From DASUFE01 sp036274675 (GTDB lineage Bacteria; Pseudomonadota; Gammaproteobacteria; HTCC5015): a stretch of DNA of 40,935 bases. Within the stretch, counting starts at the first letter, position 1; the number at the start of each line of letters is the position of its first letter. A model generated the notes under the pieces. The model searched no databases. It worked only from the letters and a program-made list of their open reading frames with translations, and had not been told where the DNA came from. A program made the position numbers and the translations under genes. The stretch spans positions 1 to 40,935 of the forward strand of contig DASUFE010000119.1 in assembly GCA_036274675.1 (NCBI GenBank), written 5' to 3'. Of the stretch, positions 27,291 through 35,554 are shown one piece after another.

Positions 27291-29216
27291 TTGCGGGTTC
27301 TATCCATAATGTTAGCCGTTATTGCCTGCAACCCCGTTCCCGCGCTTGCCCATGAAGAGGCCCATGACACCATGTTGGCCCAAATGGACATCGATATTAC
27401 CCAGCTCAGCATCGAAGACCTTCTTAATCTTAAAATCACCTCCCTCTCCAAGAAAACCGAGTCGGCAACACGGGTACCCGCTGCAGTATACGTGCTGACG
27501 GCTGAAGATATCCGCCGCTCCGGCGTAACGAGTATACCCGAGGCCCTGCGCCTGGTACCCGGAATGGATGTGGCGCGGGTGGATGCCAACAAGTGGGCGG
27601 TATCGAGCCGCGGCTTCAATTCGCGCAGCGCCAACAAGCTGCTGGTGATGGTCGATGGCCGCACTATCTATGATTTTCTGTTTTCCGGAGTGCTCTGGGA
27701 AACCAAGGATGTGATGCTGGAAAACGTGGACCGGATCGAGGTGATCCGGGGTCCAGGCGGCGCGGTTTGGGGCGCAAATGCGGTTAACGGGGTCATTAAT
27801 ATTATCACCAAGCCCGCCGCCGAAACTCAGGGCGGCCTGGTCGAGGCGGCTGTCGGCACCGAGGAACGTGCCTTCGGCGCAGTAAGATACGGATTTAAAA
27901 CCGGAGATACCGGATATATGCGGGTATTCGCCACGGGCTGGAACCGCGATGAAGGATTTCTGGAAACGGGTGAACCTGATGACGATGCCAGGCTGGGACA
28001 GGCAGGTTTCCGCTACGACAGCAATCTCACTTCGCAGGATATTCTCACGGTTCAAGGGGAAGCCTATGACGGCCGGCAGGGCACTCCCGATGAAGCCATC
28101 GCTCCGGACAGCACGAGCAATGGCGGCGACTTGCTGGGGCGCTGGAGCCGTAACCTGCCAGGCGGAGGCCGTACCAGTCTCCAGTTCTATTATGACGCGA
28201 CGGAATTCGACAATCCCGTGTTGAATGAAACCCGCCATACAGTCGATCTGGAATTCAATCATGAACTTCCCAGGCTGGGTGCGCACGATCTCATATACGG
28301 CCTTACGTATCGGCGCACCTCCGACGAGATCGGCAACACACCTCAGCTGAGCCTGATTCCCGACCGGCGGACCGACCGGTTGCAGGGCGCTTTCGTGCAG
28401 GATGAGATCGAGCTCTCCGCGAACAGGCTTTATCTCACACTGGGTTCCAAATTCGAGGATAACGACTACACCGGGTCTGAAGTCCAGCCCAACATCCGAC
28501 TCGCCTGGCACACCAGCGAGACCGATACACTATGGGCCGCGGTGTCCCGGGCCGTGCGCACGCCGTCACGGCTGGAAGAGGATTTCGTAATCCCTTTGCC
28601 CGGTACCGGTCAGGAGTTAAGGAGCAATCATATGCAGGAGGCGGAACAGCTGACGGCTTATGAAATCGGCTACCGCTTCAGCGCAACTCCTGATTTATTT
28701 CTCGATCTCGCGACGTTTTATAACGTATACGACGATCTGATCACGGTTGAAGGCTTGGATGGCATCGGTAACAAATCCGGCGGCGAAACCCACGGTATGG
28801 AAATCGCAGCCACCTGGATACCGGCGCAGGACTGGAAGTTCGCGGGCGGCTATACATTCCTCGACATGGACCTGGAACTGGACGCGGACAGCCTGGACAA
28901 TCAGGCTAGCATCACCGCGCTGGAAGGCAATGATCCCGAGAATCAGGCCTTTGTGCGCATGGGAACCAACTTCGCGCAACGTTACCAGCTGGATGTTACC
29001 CTGCGCTACGCCGACCGGCTGCAGTCACAGAATGTGTCGAGCTACACAGTTGCCGACATACGCTTCGCGGGCCATATCAATGAAAACCTGGAGCTGTCTC
29101 TGGTCGGGCAGAATCTGTTCGAGGACCATCACCTGGAGCAGGGGGCTGTTTCCAACGGGGGACTCGTGAGCGAGGTCGAAGCCGGTGTCTACGCCAAGCT
29201 GCTGTGGATTTTCTGA
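27291..29216 (+). CDS. TonB-dependent outer-membrane receptor
   Basis: A receptor of about 640 aa. A TTG start at 27291, 5 nt after GGAGGT, gives a normal signal peptide (RVLSIMLAVIACNPVPALA). The mature N-terminus (IEDLLNLKITSLSKKTES) leads into the plug domain: VPAAVYVLTAEDIRRSG, PEALRLVPGMDVARV, SSRGFNSRSANKLLVMVDGRTIY, VDRIEVIRGPGGAVWGANAVNGVINIITK. The beta-barrel follows and ends with an aromatic residue (KLLWIF), as needed for outer-membrane assembly. IEDLL-L-ITS near the plug is typical of receptors encoded next to YfiR-like proteins and kinases. The substrate is unknown; no siderophore or cobalamin genes adjoin it. It opens a five-gene signalling cluster and the next gene begins 10 nt after its stop. 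Confidence 0.94.
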   Translation: MRVLSIMLAVIACNPVPALAHEEAHDTMLAQMDIDITQLSIEDLLNLKITSLSKKTESATRVPAAVYVLTAEDIRRSGVTSIPEALRLVPGMDVARVDANKWAVSSRGFNSRSANKLLVMVDGRTIYDFLFSGVLWETKDVMLENVDRIEVIRGPGGAVWGANAVNGVINIITKPAAETQGGLVEAAVGTEERAFGAVRYGFKTGDTGYMRVFATGWNRDEGFLETGEPDDDARLGQAGFRYDSNLTSQDILTVQGEAYDGRQGTPDEAIAPDSTSNGGDLLGRWSRNLPGGGRTSLQFYYDATEFDNPVLNETRHTVDLEFNHELPRLGAHDLIYGLTYRRTSDEIGNTPQLSLIPDRRTDRLQGAFVQDEIELSANRLYLTLGSKFEDNDYTGSEVQPNIRLAWHTSETDTLWAAVSRAVRTPSRLEEDFVIPLPGTGQELRSNHMQEAEQLTAYEIGYRFSATPDLFLDLATFYNVYDDLITVEGLDGIGNKSGGETHGMEIAATWIPAQDWKFAGGYTFLDMDLELDADSLDNQASITALEGNDPENQAFVRMGTNFAQRYQLDVTLRYADRLQSQNVSSYTVADIRFAGHINENLELSLVGQNLFEDHHLEQGAVSNGGLVSEVEAGVYAKLLWIF

Positions 29217-29226
29217 GGGAACCGCC

Positions 29227-29832
29227 GTGTCGCATCCCATAACCCAGTTGCAAGCTTCCGGCCTTATGCGCTGCATGCTATGGCTGCTGTGCGCGCCTTT
29301 GCTCGGCGCCTTGTTGCGCGCGGAGGCGGCGCCGGCGGCGAACCCCGCAGTGGAATATCAGGTAAAGGCGTCGCTGGTGTTCAACTTCATGCATTTCATC
29401 GAATGGCCGGCCGATGCTTTCGGCAGCGACGGGCGGATCAATATCTGCCTGGTCGGGCGCGATGTCTATGGCAACGCGCTGCGCGTACTGGAGCGGGAAC
29501 TGGTGCAAGGCAAGTCCATCGCCGTCCAGGCATATCCCGCATGGTCCGCCGGATTGGCGAACGGCTGCCAGGTGATTATCTTCAGCGGCCGCGAGCGGGA
29601 GCCGGTGGAGCAGGCGCTCGCCGCGCTCGCAACCAGCAGCGTACTGACGGTCGGGGAAACACCCGGGTTCCTGGAAGACGGCGGCATCATAAAGTTCGCC
29701 ATCGTCAATGATACAGTCCAGTTCGAAGTGAATCTGGAGGCCGCAAAGGCGGCGCGCCTAAATATCAGTTCGAAGTTGTTGCGCCTGGCCAATAATGTGG
29801 TGACCACCCCTCGCGGGGCGGCGGCGCCATAG
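29227..29832 (+). CDS. YfiR-like periplasmic protein (DUF4154)
   Basis: A periplasmic sensor-type protein of about 201 aa. GTG 29227, preceded by GAGGGA, is the likely start; 10 nt separate it from the receptor stop. A signal peptide covers MRCMLWLLCAPLLGALLRAEA. The YfiR/DUF4154 pattern is clear: VEYQVKASLVFNFMHFIEWP, INICLVGRDVYGNAL, GCQVIIFSG, LTVGETPGFLEDGGIIKFAIVNDTVQFEVNLEAAKAARLNISSKLLRLA. In Pseudomonas, YfiR represses the diguanylate cyclase YfiN from the periplasm. Here no yfiN-like cyclase is present, and the next gene is a membrane histidine kinase with a periplasmic sensor loop. Interaction with that kinase is the natural inference. Confidence 0.9.
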   Translation: MSHPITQLQASGLMRCMLWLLCAPLLGALLRAEAAPAANPAVEYQVKASLVFNFMHFIEWPADAFGSDGRINICLVGRDVYGNALRVLERELVQGKSIAVQAYPAWSAGLANGCQVIIFSGREREPVEQALAALATSSVLTVGETPGFLEDGGIIKFAIVNDTVQFEVNLEAAKAARLNISSKLLRLANNVVTTPRGAAAP

Positions 29833-29864
29833 ACAGGCAATGCCGGGCACAAACTTGAAATCCC

Positions 29865-31307
29865 ATGGGTCGGGACGCGATGCCGCTACTTGATATTGTC
29901 CGTCGCAGAAAACTTCGGTGGAAATTCGTTTTCGCCGTGGTTTTTATCATCCTGTCCATTTCCTTGTTGCAGAACCTGATTTTTTATCTGCTCGAAGTCC
30001 GCACCATCACCGAGGGCGTGAAGAGCAAAGTTACCGTGCTGGCCCAGGTATTGGGCGATAACAGCACTTCGGCGTTGCAGTTCCGCAGCCGCGACGATGC
30101 AATGGAAGTACTCGGCTCCTTGCGCAATGAGCGATCGGTACGGAGCGCCTATCTTTTCACCGGCGACGGCCAGGTGCTTGCGGAATATCTGGCGCCGGAC
30201 GAAAAGCTCTCGGTGCCTCTGATCAGCAATATAGAGAAATCCGAAATTACGCAAACGGCGGACCGCATCATCGTGCGGCACCCGGTCATGCTCGACGGCA
30301 AGCCTGCGGGTGCGCTGTTCATGAGCGCCGATCTGCGTGAACTCGAGGAACGCGCGGACATGCGCTTCATCTTCGGCCTGGCCACCCTGCTGGGGAGCCT
30401 GCTCATCGCCTTTGTGCTGGCCCTGTGGTGCCAGCGCTTCTTCATACAGCCCATTCTGGATTTGGCGCGGTTGTTTCATGAAATCGGCGAGAAGAAGCAG
30501 TATTCGTTGCGCGCAAGGAAAATCTCCGAGGACGAGGTGGGAGCGCTGGCTGAAAGTTTCAATTCCATGCTCGAGGTGATCCAGAGCCGCGACCTGGCGC
30601 TCGACCAGAAGGGTCGTGAGCTGGAATATTCCAACAGGGAGCTGGAACAATTCGCTTATGTGATCTCGCACGATCTGAAAAGCCCGCTGGTGACGATACA
30701 GGGATTCGCGACACGTTTCATGAAATACATCGCCGAAGGTAATCGCGAGAAGTCCGAAGACGCCGCGCTGCGGGTGCAGAACGCCGCCAAGCGTATGGGC
30801 GAATTGATCGATGACGTGCTCGAACTGAGCAGGGTGGGGCGGAACCAGGGGCGGCGAATGCCGATTGACCCTACGGCGGAAATCCGCAAGCTGAAAGACG
30901 ATCTGCAAGGAGTCCTGGATGAAGCCGGAGTCTCGCTTATCATCGAGCCGGGGTTGCCGCAGGTGAAGGCTGATGCCGGCGAAATCCGCCAGATCTTCCA
31001 GAACCTGATTTCCAACGCGATCCGTTACGCCTGCCGCGAACCCGGCAAGAAGATAACCGTCGGCGGTGCGAGCCTGGAGCAAGAGAACCGGATATATGTT
31101 CGAGACGAAGGCCCGGGGATTCCGAAGGAATACCATGCCAAAATATTCCAGCTGTTCCAGCGCTTGAGCAAGGACAAGGAAGGCACCGGTCTCGGCCTCG
31201 CAATCGTAGCCAAGATCATGAAGAATCTCGGGGGCAGGGTCTGGGTCGAATCCGAGGAAGGGAAAGGTTCGGTATTCTGGCTTGCCTTCCCGAAAATTAT
31301 CAACTAG
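29865..31307 (+). CDS. Membrane histidine kinase with CHASE8-like sensor, HAMP, HisKA and HATPase domains
   Basis: A 480-aa kinase. Transmembrane helix 1 is at about 21-43, then a periplasmic loop (VLAQVLGDNSTSALQFRSRDDAMEVLGSLR, typical of CHASE8), and helix 2 at about 168-190. HAMP follows (IQPILDLARLFHEIGEKKQYSLRARK). The HisKA phosphoacceptor is H269 in YVISHDLKSPL. The ATPase has NLISNAIRYACR, DEGPGIPKEYHAKIFQLFQRL and the G box GTGLGLAIVAKIMKNLGG. The start is ATG 29865 or the second ATG at 29880, which has GGGA upstream. It lies between the YfiR-like gene and a response regulator 17 nt on, so it probably phosphorylates one or both of the following receivers. Confidence 0.94.
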   Translation: MGRDAMPLLDIVRRRKLRWKFVFAVVFIILSISLLQNLIFYLLEVRTITEGVKSKVTVLAQVLGDNSTSALQFRSRDDAMEVLGSLRNERSVRSAYLFTGDGQVLAEYLAPDEKLSVPLISNIEKSEITQTADRIIVRHPVMLDGKPAGALFMSADLRELEERADMRFIFGLATLLGSLLIAFVLALWCQRFFIQPILDLARLFHEIGEKKQYSLRARKISEDEVGALAESFNSMLEVIQSRDLALDQKGRELEYSNRELEQFAYVISHDLKSPLVTIQGFATRFMKYIAEGNREKSEDAALRVQNAAKRMGELIDDVLELSRVGRNQGRRMPIDPTAEIRKLKDDLQGVLDEAGVSLIIEPGLPQVKADAGEIRQIFQNLISNAIRYACREPGKKITVGGASLEQENRIYVRDEGPGIPKEYHAKIFQLFQRLSKDKEGTGLGLAIVAKIMKNLGGRVWVESEEGKGSVFWLAFPKIIN

Positions 31308-31324
31308 CGACTGAGGAGAGAATA

Positions 31325-31753
31325 ATGCTGGGAAGACTCGCCGATATCATGCTGATCGAGGATAACGATGACCATGTGGAGCTGATCCGGCAAACGCTTG
31401 AAGAGAAACGGGTTGCCAATTCGATCGTGCATTTCGACAATGCGGAAGCCGCGCTTTCCTATCTCAACAGGAGCGGAGGGGAGACGACCAGCATCGTACT
31501 GCTCGATCTGAACCTGCCCGGCATGAGTGGCCACGACCTCCTCAAGGTCATTAAGGAAGATGAACGGCTCAAGTCCATACCCGTGGTGATCCTGACGACA
31601 TCGGCCGGCGAGAGCGACCGTGTGGCGGCCTATAAACATTATGTGAACAGCTATCTGATCAAACCCATCGATGCCGGCCAGTTCGAGAAGATGGTGAGCG
31701 ATCTAGGCTTGTACTGGGGCCTGTGGAACAAACTGGAAAAAGATCCGAACTGA
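31325..31753 (+). CDS. Single-domain response regulator (Rcp1-like receiver)
   Basis: A 142-aa stand-alone receiver. The acidic pocket IEDNDD (11-16), phosphoacceptor D61 in VLLDLNLPGMSG, and the Thr/Lys switch residues in VVILTTSAGESD and SYLIKPIDAGQFEKM are all there. There is no output domain; such proteins act by protein-protein contact or as phosphate relays. GAGGAGA precedes ATG 31325. Its stop overlaps the ATG of the next gene (CTGATGG), so the two are translationally coupled. Confidence 0.94.
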   Translation: MLGRLADIMLIEDNDDHVELIRQTLEEKRVANSIVHFDNAEAALSYLNRSGGETTSIVLLDLNLPGMSGHDLLKVIKEDERLKSIPVVILTTSAGESDRVAAYKHYVNSYLIKPIDAGQFEKMVSDLGLYWGLWNKLEKDPN

Positions 31754-32856
31754 TGGCGGCGCACAAACTCGACATTCTGTACATCGAGGACGACGAGGAC
31801 CACATGATCCTCTTCATGGATGTGCTCTCTTCGATCGATTCCTTCGCCTATAACATCGTGCACAAGGAAAGCCTGGGCGCCGGGATCGAGGAAGTGTTGA
31901 GTCATCATTTCGATCTTGTGATACTCGATCTCGGTTTGCCTGAAAGCCAGGGCCTGGATACCCTGTCCAGGTTCATCGCCCACTGCTCCAATGTGCCGAT
32001 CGTGGTACTGACCACCAACGAAGACCTCCAGCTCAGCGTAAAGGCGATCAAGGCCGGCGCGCAGGACTTTCTGGTGAAGGGGGATATCACACCCAATACT
32101 CTGGCGCGGGCGCTGCGCTACTCGATCGAACGCTTTGAAGTGCTCAACGAACTGGAGGAGAAGAACAAGAGTCTGAATACTTTCGCCATAGCCGCCTCTC
32201 ATGACCTGAAGACGCCGCTGCGGAACATTCTGCTTATCATCGATTTTTTCCGCTCCGATTTCGGAGACAAGCTGCCCCCCGAGGGAGTTGAATCCCTGGA
32301 CAGGATCCGCGATGCCGGAACGCGCCTGCACGGCCTGATCGATTCGCTGATGGAATTCATGAAGGCCGAAACCAAGGTGGTAAACGCCGCGTCCGTTTCC
32401 GTCGAGCTGTGCGCGCGGGAAGCGTTGTCCCTGCTGAGTTTTGCGATCGAACAAACCCATGCCGAGGTCACTGTTGACCCCGGTTTGCCGCGGGTTATCG
32501 CCAACGAGGGGCTGCTGATCCGGGTGTTCCAGAATCTGATCGGAAACGCGCTCAAGTATATCAAGGGAAGAGCACCGAAAATCCGCATTGGCGCCAGGGA
32601 GGACTTGAACGAGGTGATCGTTTACGTCGCCGATAACGGCATCGGGATTGCGACCCAGTATTATGAAAGGATATTCGAGCCGCTGAAAAGGCTGCATACG
32701 CAGCAGGAGTATCCCGGATCCGGTATCGGACTTGCCATCTGCAAGCGTATCGTGGCCGCGCACGGCGGTCGCATCTGGGTTGAATCGAAACCGGGCGAGG
32801 GCAGCACCTTTTATTTCGCACTGCCAAAGTCTCAGCAAGCCTCCGCCGCAGCATAA
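31753..32856 (+). CDS. Receiver-histidine kinase hybrid
   Basis: A 367-aa cytoplasmic protein. An N-terminal receiver (IEDDED at 11-16, phosphoacceptor D59 in LVILDLGLPESQG, LTTNEDLQ, FLVKGD with the conserved Lys at 109) is joined to a HisKA domain with H150 in FAIAASHDLKTPLRN. The HATPase domain follows: NLIGNALKYIKGR, DNGIGIATQYYERIFEPLKRLHTQQEYPGSGIGLAICKRIVAAHGG. A receiver at the N-terminus with no transmembrane part suggests that phosphorylation by the upstream membrane kinase gates its own kinase activity. ATG 31753 overlaps the preceding stop. No DNA-binding or GGDEF/EAL output is encoded here, so the final target of the cascade is outside the window. Confidence 0.93.
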   Translation: MAAHKLDILYIEDDEDHMILFMDVLSSIDSFAYNIVHKESLGAGIEEVLSHHFDLVILDLGLPESQGLDTLSRFIAHCSNVPIVVLTTNEDLQLSVKAIKAGAQDFLVKGDITPNTLARALRYSIERFEVLNELEEKNKSLNTFAIAASHDLKTPLRNILLIIDFFRSDFGDKLPPEGVESLDRIRDAGTRLHGLIDSLMEFMKAETKVVNAASVSVELCAREALSLLSFAIEQTHAEVTVDPGLPRVIANEGLLIRVFQNLIGNALKYIKGRAPKIRIGAREDLNEVIVYVADNGIGIATQYYERIFEPLKRLHTQQEYPGSGIGLAICKRIVAAHGGRIWVESKPGEGSTFYFALPKSQQASAAA

Positions 32857-32923
32857 AAACCCGGCGCGGGAAATCATCCATTCGGATGAGACAACCGGGA
32901 AGCGTATCCAGATTCATATCACG

Positions 32924-33002
32924 CTGCACGGTGTACAGGGTTCAACAAACAGTGTTTTATTGTATACTGCGGTCGCCACAGGGCGCTGAGCTATAATAGC
33001 TC
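32924..33002 (+). promoter_or_regulatory. Control region of the cytochrome gene: -10-like box inside a palindrome
   Basis: TATAAT (32992-32997) lies inside a perfect 15-bp palindrome GAGCTAT-A-ATAGCTC (32988-33002). There is no good -35 at 16-18 bp, which suggests an activator-dependent or repressed promoter. Upstream, CTGCAC-GGT-GTACAG (32924-32938) is a second near-palindrome. ATG 33036 follows with AGGGAAGG about 7 nt upstream. Confidence 0.5.
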
Positions 33003-33035
33003 GGCAACAATAATAACTAACAGGGAAGGTGCCAT

Positions 33036-34922
33036 ATGAACTCCCGTCTTTTATACGCATGCATCGCCTGCATGGGTTTTGCCGTTACCGCCTCCTGCTC
33101 CAAGGATCTGCCTGAATATCCAAAAACCGAAAAAGCCGTCTGGCTGGAACAGAACTGGACCGGCGAGCAGCGTGAGTGGTTTCATCATGCCAACCAGGGC
33201 ACGTGGACCTTTTTCATTCCCTACGAATGGTTCATGGCGCTGGAGCAGCCCGGGTTCAAGCTCTTCGGCGAGCCGGGACTTCTCTCCGATACGGACTATC
33301 TGAGGCGTCTGGGATTTATCCCGGGCGAAGCCGGCGAGCATAACAAGGCGGGGCTGCCGGTCGGTTTCGCGGTGGATTACGGAGTCACCGATCCGCTGAC
33401 CGGAAAAGTCTTCAACTCGGTCGGCCTGACCTGCGCCGCCTGCCATACCGGCCAGATGTCTTATAAAGGAACCTCTATCCGCTACGACGGCGGGCCGGGC
33501 ATGATCAACCCCAACAAGCTGATGGAGATACTGTTCCGTTCCATGCTGGAGACCGAGTTCAACCAGCGCCAGTTCAACCGTTTCGCCGCGCGCATACTGG
33601 GCGCGGGCAACACTGATGCCGCGCGCGCCGAGCTTAAGAAAGAATACAGCCGCGTCTTCACGGGGCTGATCAAACATTTGTTCACGGCCATCAAATTGCA
33701 GAGCGAGCAGATCATTGATGAGGATATCGCGGGAGGCCGCGAAAGCGTGGCCCTGCGCGACATCGCGGACAACGTCAAGGCCAATTTCCGGCAGACCGAA
33801 GGCTTCGGTCGTACCGATGCGCTGAACCGGATCGGCAACCAGGTGTTTTCGCTCGATGCCGGCAAACCGGAGAACATGGTTGTACCCGATGCGCCCGTCA
33901 GCTTCCCCTTTATCTGGAGCAGCAGCTGGTTCGTGTGGGTGCAGTATGACGGCTCGATCATGCAGCCGATGATACGCAATGCCGGCGAGGCGCTGGGCGT
34001 GGGGGCTTTCCTCAGGCTGGATGCGGCGCATCCTGAAAATTTTGCCTCGTCCGTCCAGATCCGGAACTTGCACGAGATCGAGAACCTGCTGTCCGGGCCG
34101 GAACCGGCCTTTGAGGTTAAACGCTTCAGCGGTCTGCAGGCGCCGGCCTGGCCGGAAGCGATTCTCGGAAACATCGACCGGGCCAGGGCGGAAGCGGGCG
34201 CAAAACTGTATCAGCAGCACTGCCAGCATTGCCACCTGCCGCCGCCGCACTCCGATGAATTCTGGAGCCAGCAATACTGGTCCGTCAGCAACCGTGCCGG
34301 TATGCGCCTGCTCGATTTGCCGCTGGTGCCGGCGGACGAGATCGGAACCGATCCTCAGCAGTCGCGGGTGCTGGCCGAGCGTACCGTCGATACCACGGGC
34401 CTGGGCATTGATACTTCCGTTTTCGCGGGAGCCAAATGTGAACCGCTGCACGTGGGAGACGGAACCAAGGAAAGTTTCGCCTTCGCGCTCGGCGCGGTGG
34501 TGCAGCAAACAGTCAACCACTGGTACGATGCGAATAATACTCCTCAGGAAGAGCGGGACGATTTCAACGTGTATCTGCCCAACTGCCTTGAGGCGACGCG
34601 CGCTTACAAGGCCAGGCCCTTGAACGGCATCTGGGCGACGGCCCCCTACCTGCACAACGGCAGTGTGCCCAATCTGTATGCGCTGCTGTCACCGGCGGAC
34701 GAACGCCCCGCGCGTTTTTACACCGGCCATCTTGAATTCGATCCGACTAATGTTGGATATGAAACCGGCAAGCAACCGGGTCTGTTCCTGTTCGATACCG
34801 AACAGAACGGCAACTCCAATAAGGGGCATGAATTCAGCGACCGGCCGGGTAAAGGCGTAATCGGCCCTGCCTTAAGCGTGGAAGACCGCAAAGCCCTGGT
34901 CGAATTCCTGAAGACTCTTTAA
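33036..34922 (+). CDS. Di-heme cytochrome c lipoprotein of the RoxA-like (rubber-oxygenase-like) family
   Basis: A 628-aa exported cytochrome. A lipobox VTASC ends the signal peptide, so C21 should be lipidated and the protein anchored to a membrane facing the periplasm or outer surface. There are two c-type heme sites, CAACH (133-137) and CQHCH (396-400). The segment APVSFPFIWSSSWFVWVQYDGS...RNAGEALGVGA matches the pattern conserved in the RoxA/RoxB-like di-heme peroxidase-like proteins, between the two hemes. RoxA cleaves polyisoprene; most homologues have no known substrate. SRVLAER and KARPLNGIWATAPYLHNGSVPNLY are also typical. Gene length fits the family (about 620-680 aa). It stands alone between the signalling cluster and the porin gene, and a strong hairpin follows it. 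Confidence 0.88.
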   Translation: MNSRLLYACIACMGFAVTASCSKDLPEYPKTEKAVWLEQNWTGEQREWFHHANQGTWTFFIPYEWFMALEQPGFKLFGEPGLLSDTDYLRRLGFIPGEAGEHNKAGLPVGFAVDYGVTDPLTGKVFNSVGLTCAACHTGQMSYKGTSIRYDGGPGMINPNKLMEILFRSMLETEFNQRQFNRFAARILGAGNTDAARAELKKEYSRVFTGLIKHLFTAIKLQSEQIIDEDIAGGRESVALRDIADNVKANFRQTEGFGRTDALNRIGNQVFSLDAGKPENMVVPDAPVSFPFIWSSSWFVWVQYDGSIMQPMIRNAGEALGVGAFLRLDAAHPENFASSVQIRNLHEIENLLSGPEPAFEVKRFSGLQAPAWPEAILGNIDRARAEAGAKLYQQHCQHCHLPPPHSDEFWSQQYWSVSNRAGMRLLDLPLVPADEIGTDPQQSRVLAERTVDTTGLGIDTSVFAGAKCEPLHVGDGTKESFAFALGAVVQQTVNHWYDANNTPQEERDDFNVYLPNCLEATRAYKARPLNGIWATAPYLHNGSVPNLYALLSPADERPARFYTGHLEFDPTNVGYETGKQPGLFLFDTEQNGNSNKGHEFSDRPGKGVIGPALSVEDRKALVEFLKTL

Positions 34923-34939
34923 AGAATCACCCATTGAAC

Positions 34940-34966
34940 ATTCCCCCTTCGCTCCGAAGGGGGAAT
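34940..34966. terminator. Strong 12-bp hairpin after the cytochrome gene
   Basis: ATTCCCCCTTCG (34940-34951) pairs perfectly with CGAAGGGGGAAT (34955-34966) around a 3-nt loop, 17 nt after the stop codon. No T-run follows, so it may instead be a processing or mRNA-protecting hairpin. Confidence 0.55.
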
Positions 34967-35407
34967 GCCTCTTATGCCGGCGCACGCCGCGCGCCGAATA
35001 TCATGAACCTGTCTCAAAATTAAAAATGGATCCGCTGGCGCGCTACTCATTCTTCCCGCTCCCCGCTGGGCAGAGCCCTGCGTAAAAACAGGAAGGTATG
35101 GGTGAGGGTGATCAAAAATTCCGCGGTAAACACCCCTCATCCCCACCTTCTCATAATGCCGGGGATTTTTCGCTCGTACACCGGCACGAGGGCAGGCTGC
35201 GGATTTAAATTGGTGCGGGCGCGGTGTGTTTGCACCGCTGACGAACGCGGAAACCGGCAGCCTGCGTTCCCGGTGGGAAATTTTAAAGCGGCCGTACGCG
35301 AAGGCTTGCGCGGCAAGGTGGAGCATGCCCTGCGGGTACCAGGCGCGCAGACCGGAAATCGCTTGCATACAAGATGCTTCGATCATGGGTGTGTTATAGG
35401 CCTGCCA
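34967..35407. other. Intergenic region upstream of the porin promoter
   Basis: No believable gene in about 440 bp. It contains an imperfect inverted pair (GAAGGTATGGGTGAGGG near 35093 and CCCCTCATCCCCACCTTC near 35132) and an 18-bp perfect dyad GCGGTG-N6-CACCGC (35221-35238), about 200 bp before the predicted porin transcription start. Frames here on either strand do not look like protein. Confidence 0.4.
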
Positions 35408-35423
35408 TGGCATAGTATTTGCT
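35408..35423 (+). promoter_or_regulatory. Candidate sigma-54 promoter of the porin gene
   Basis: TGGCATAGTATTTGCT fits TGGCAC-N5-TTGC: -24 GG at 35409-35410, -12 GC at 35421-35422, with correct 10-bp spacing between them. A transcript would start near 35434 and have a leader of about 120 nt. The dyad at 35221-35238 could be an enhancer site. Confidence 0.5.
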
Positions 35424-35554
35424 GTCTCTGTCGTCGAACTCGTCGGCGCTGGCAAGAGCGCCGTTTGTGTGCAATGCAGTACTCCATGTCTGCATAACCA
35501 CGCGGGTTGCAGTTCGAATTTATAAATAAATTTACTTCACCGGGAGTGACTGTA

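Noticed and set aside
34919..35497. Open frames on both strands between the cytochrome and porin genes
   Set aside because: The translations lack any recognisable fold or ribosome site and overlap the predicted sigma-54 promoter.
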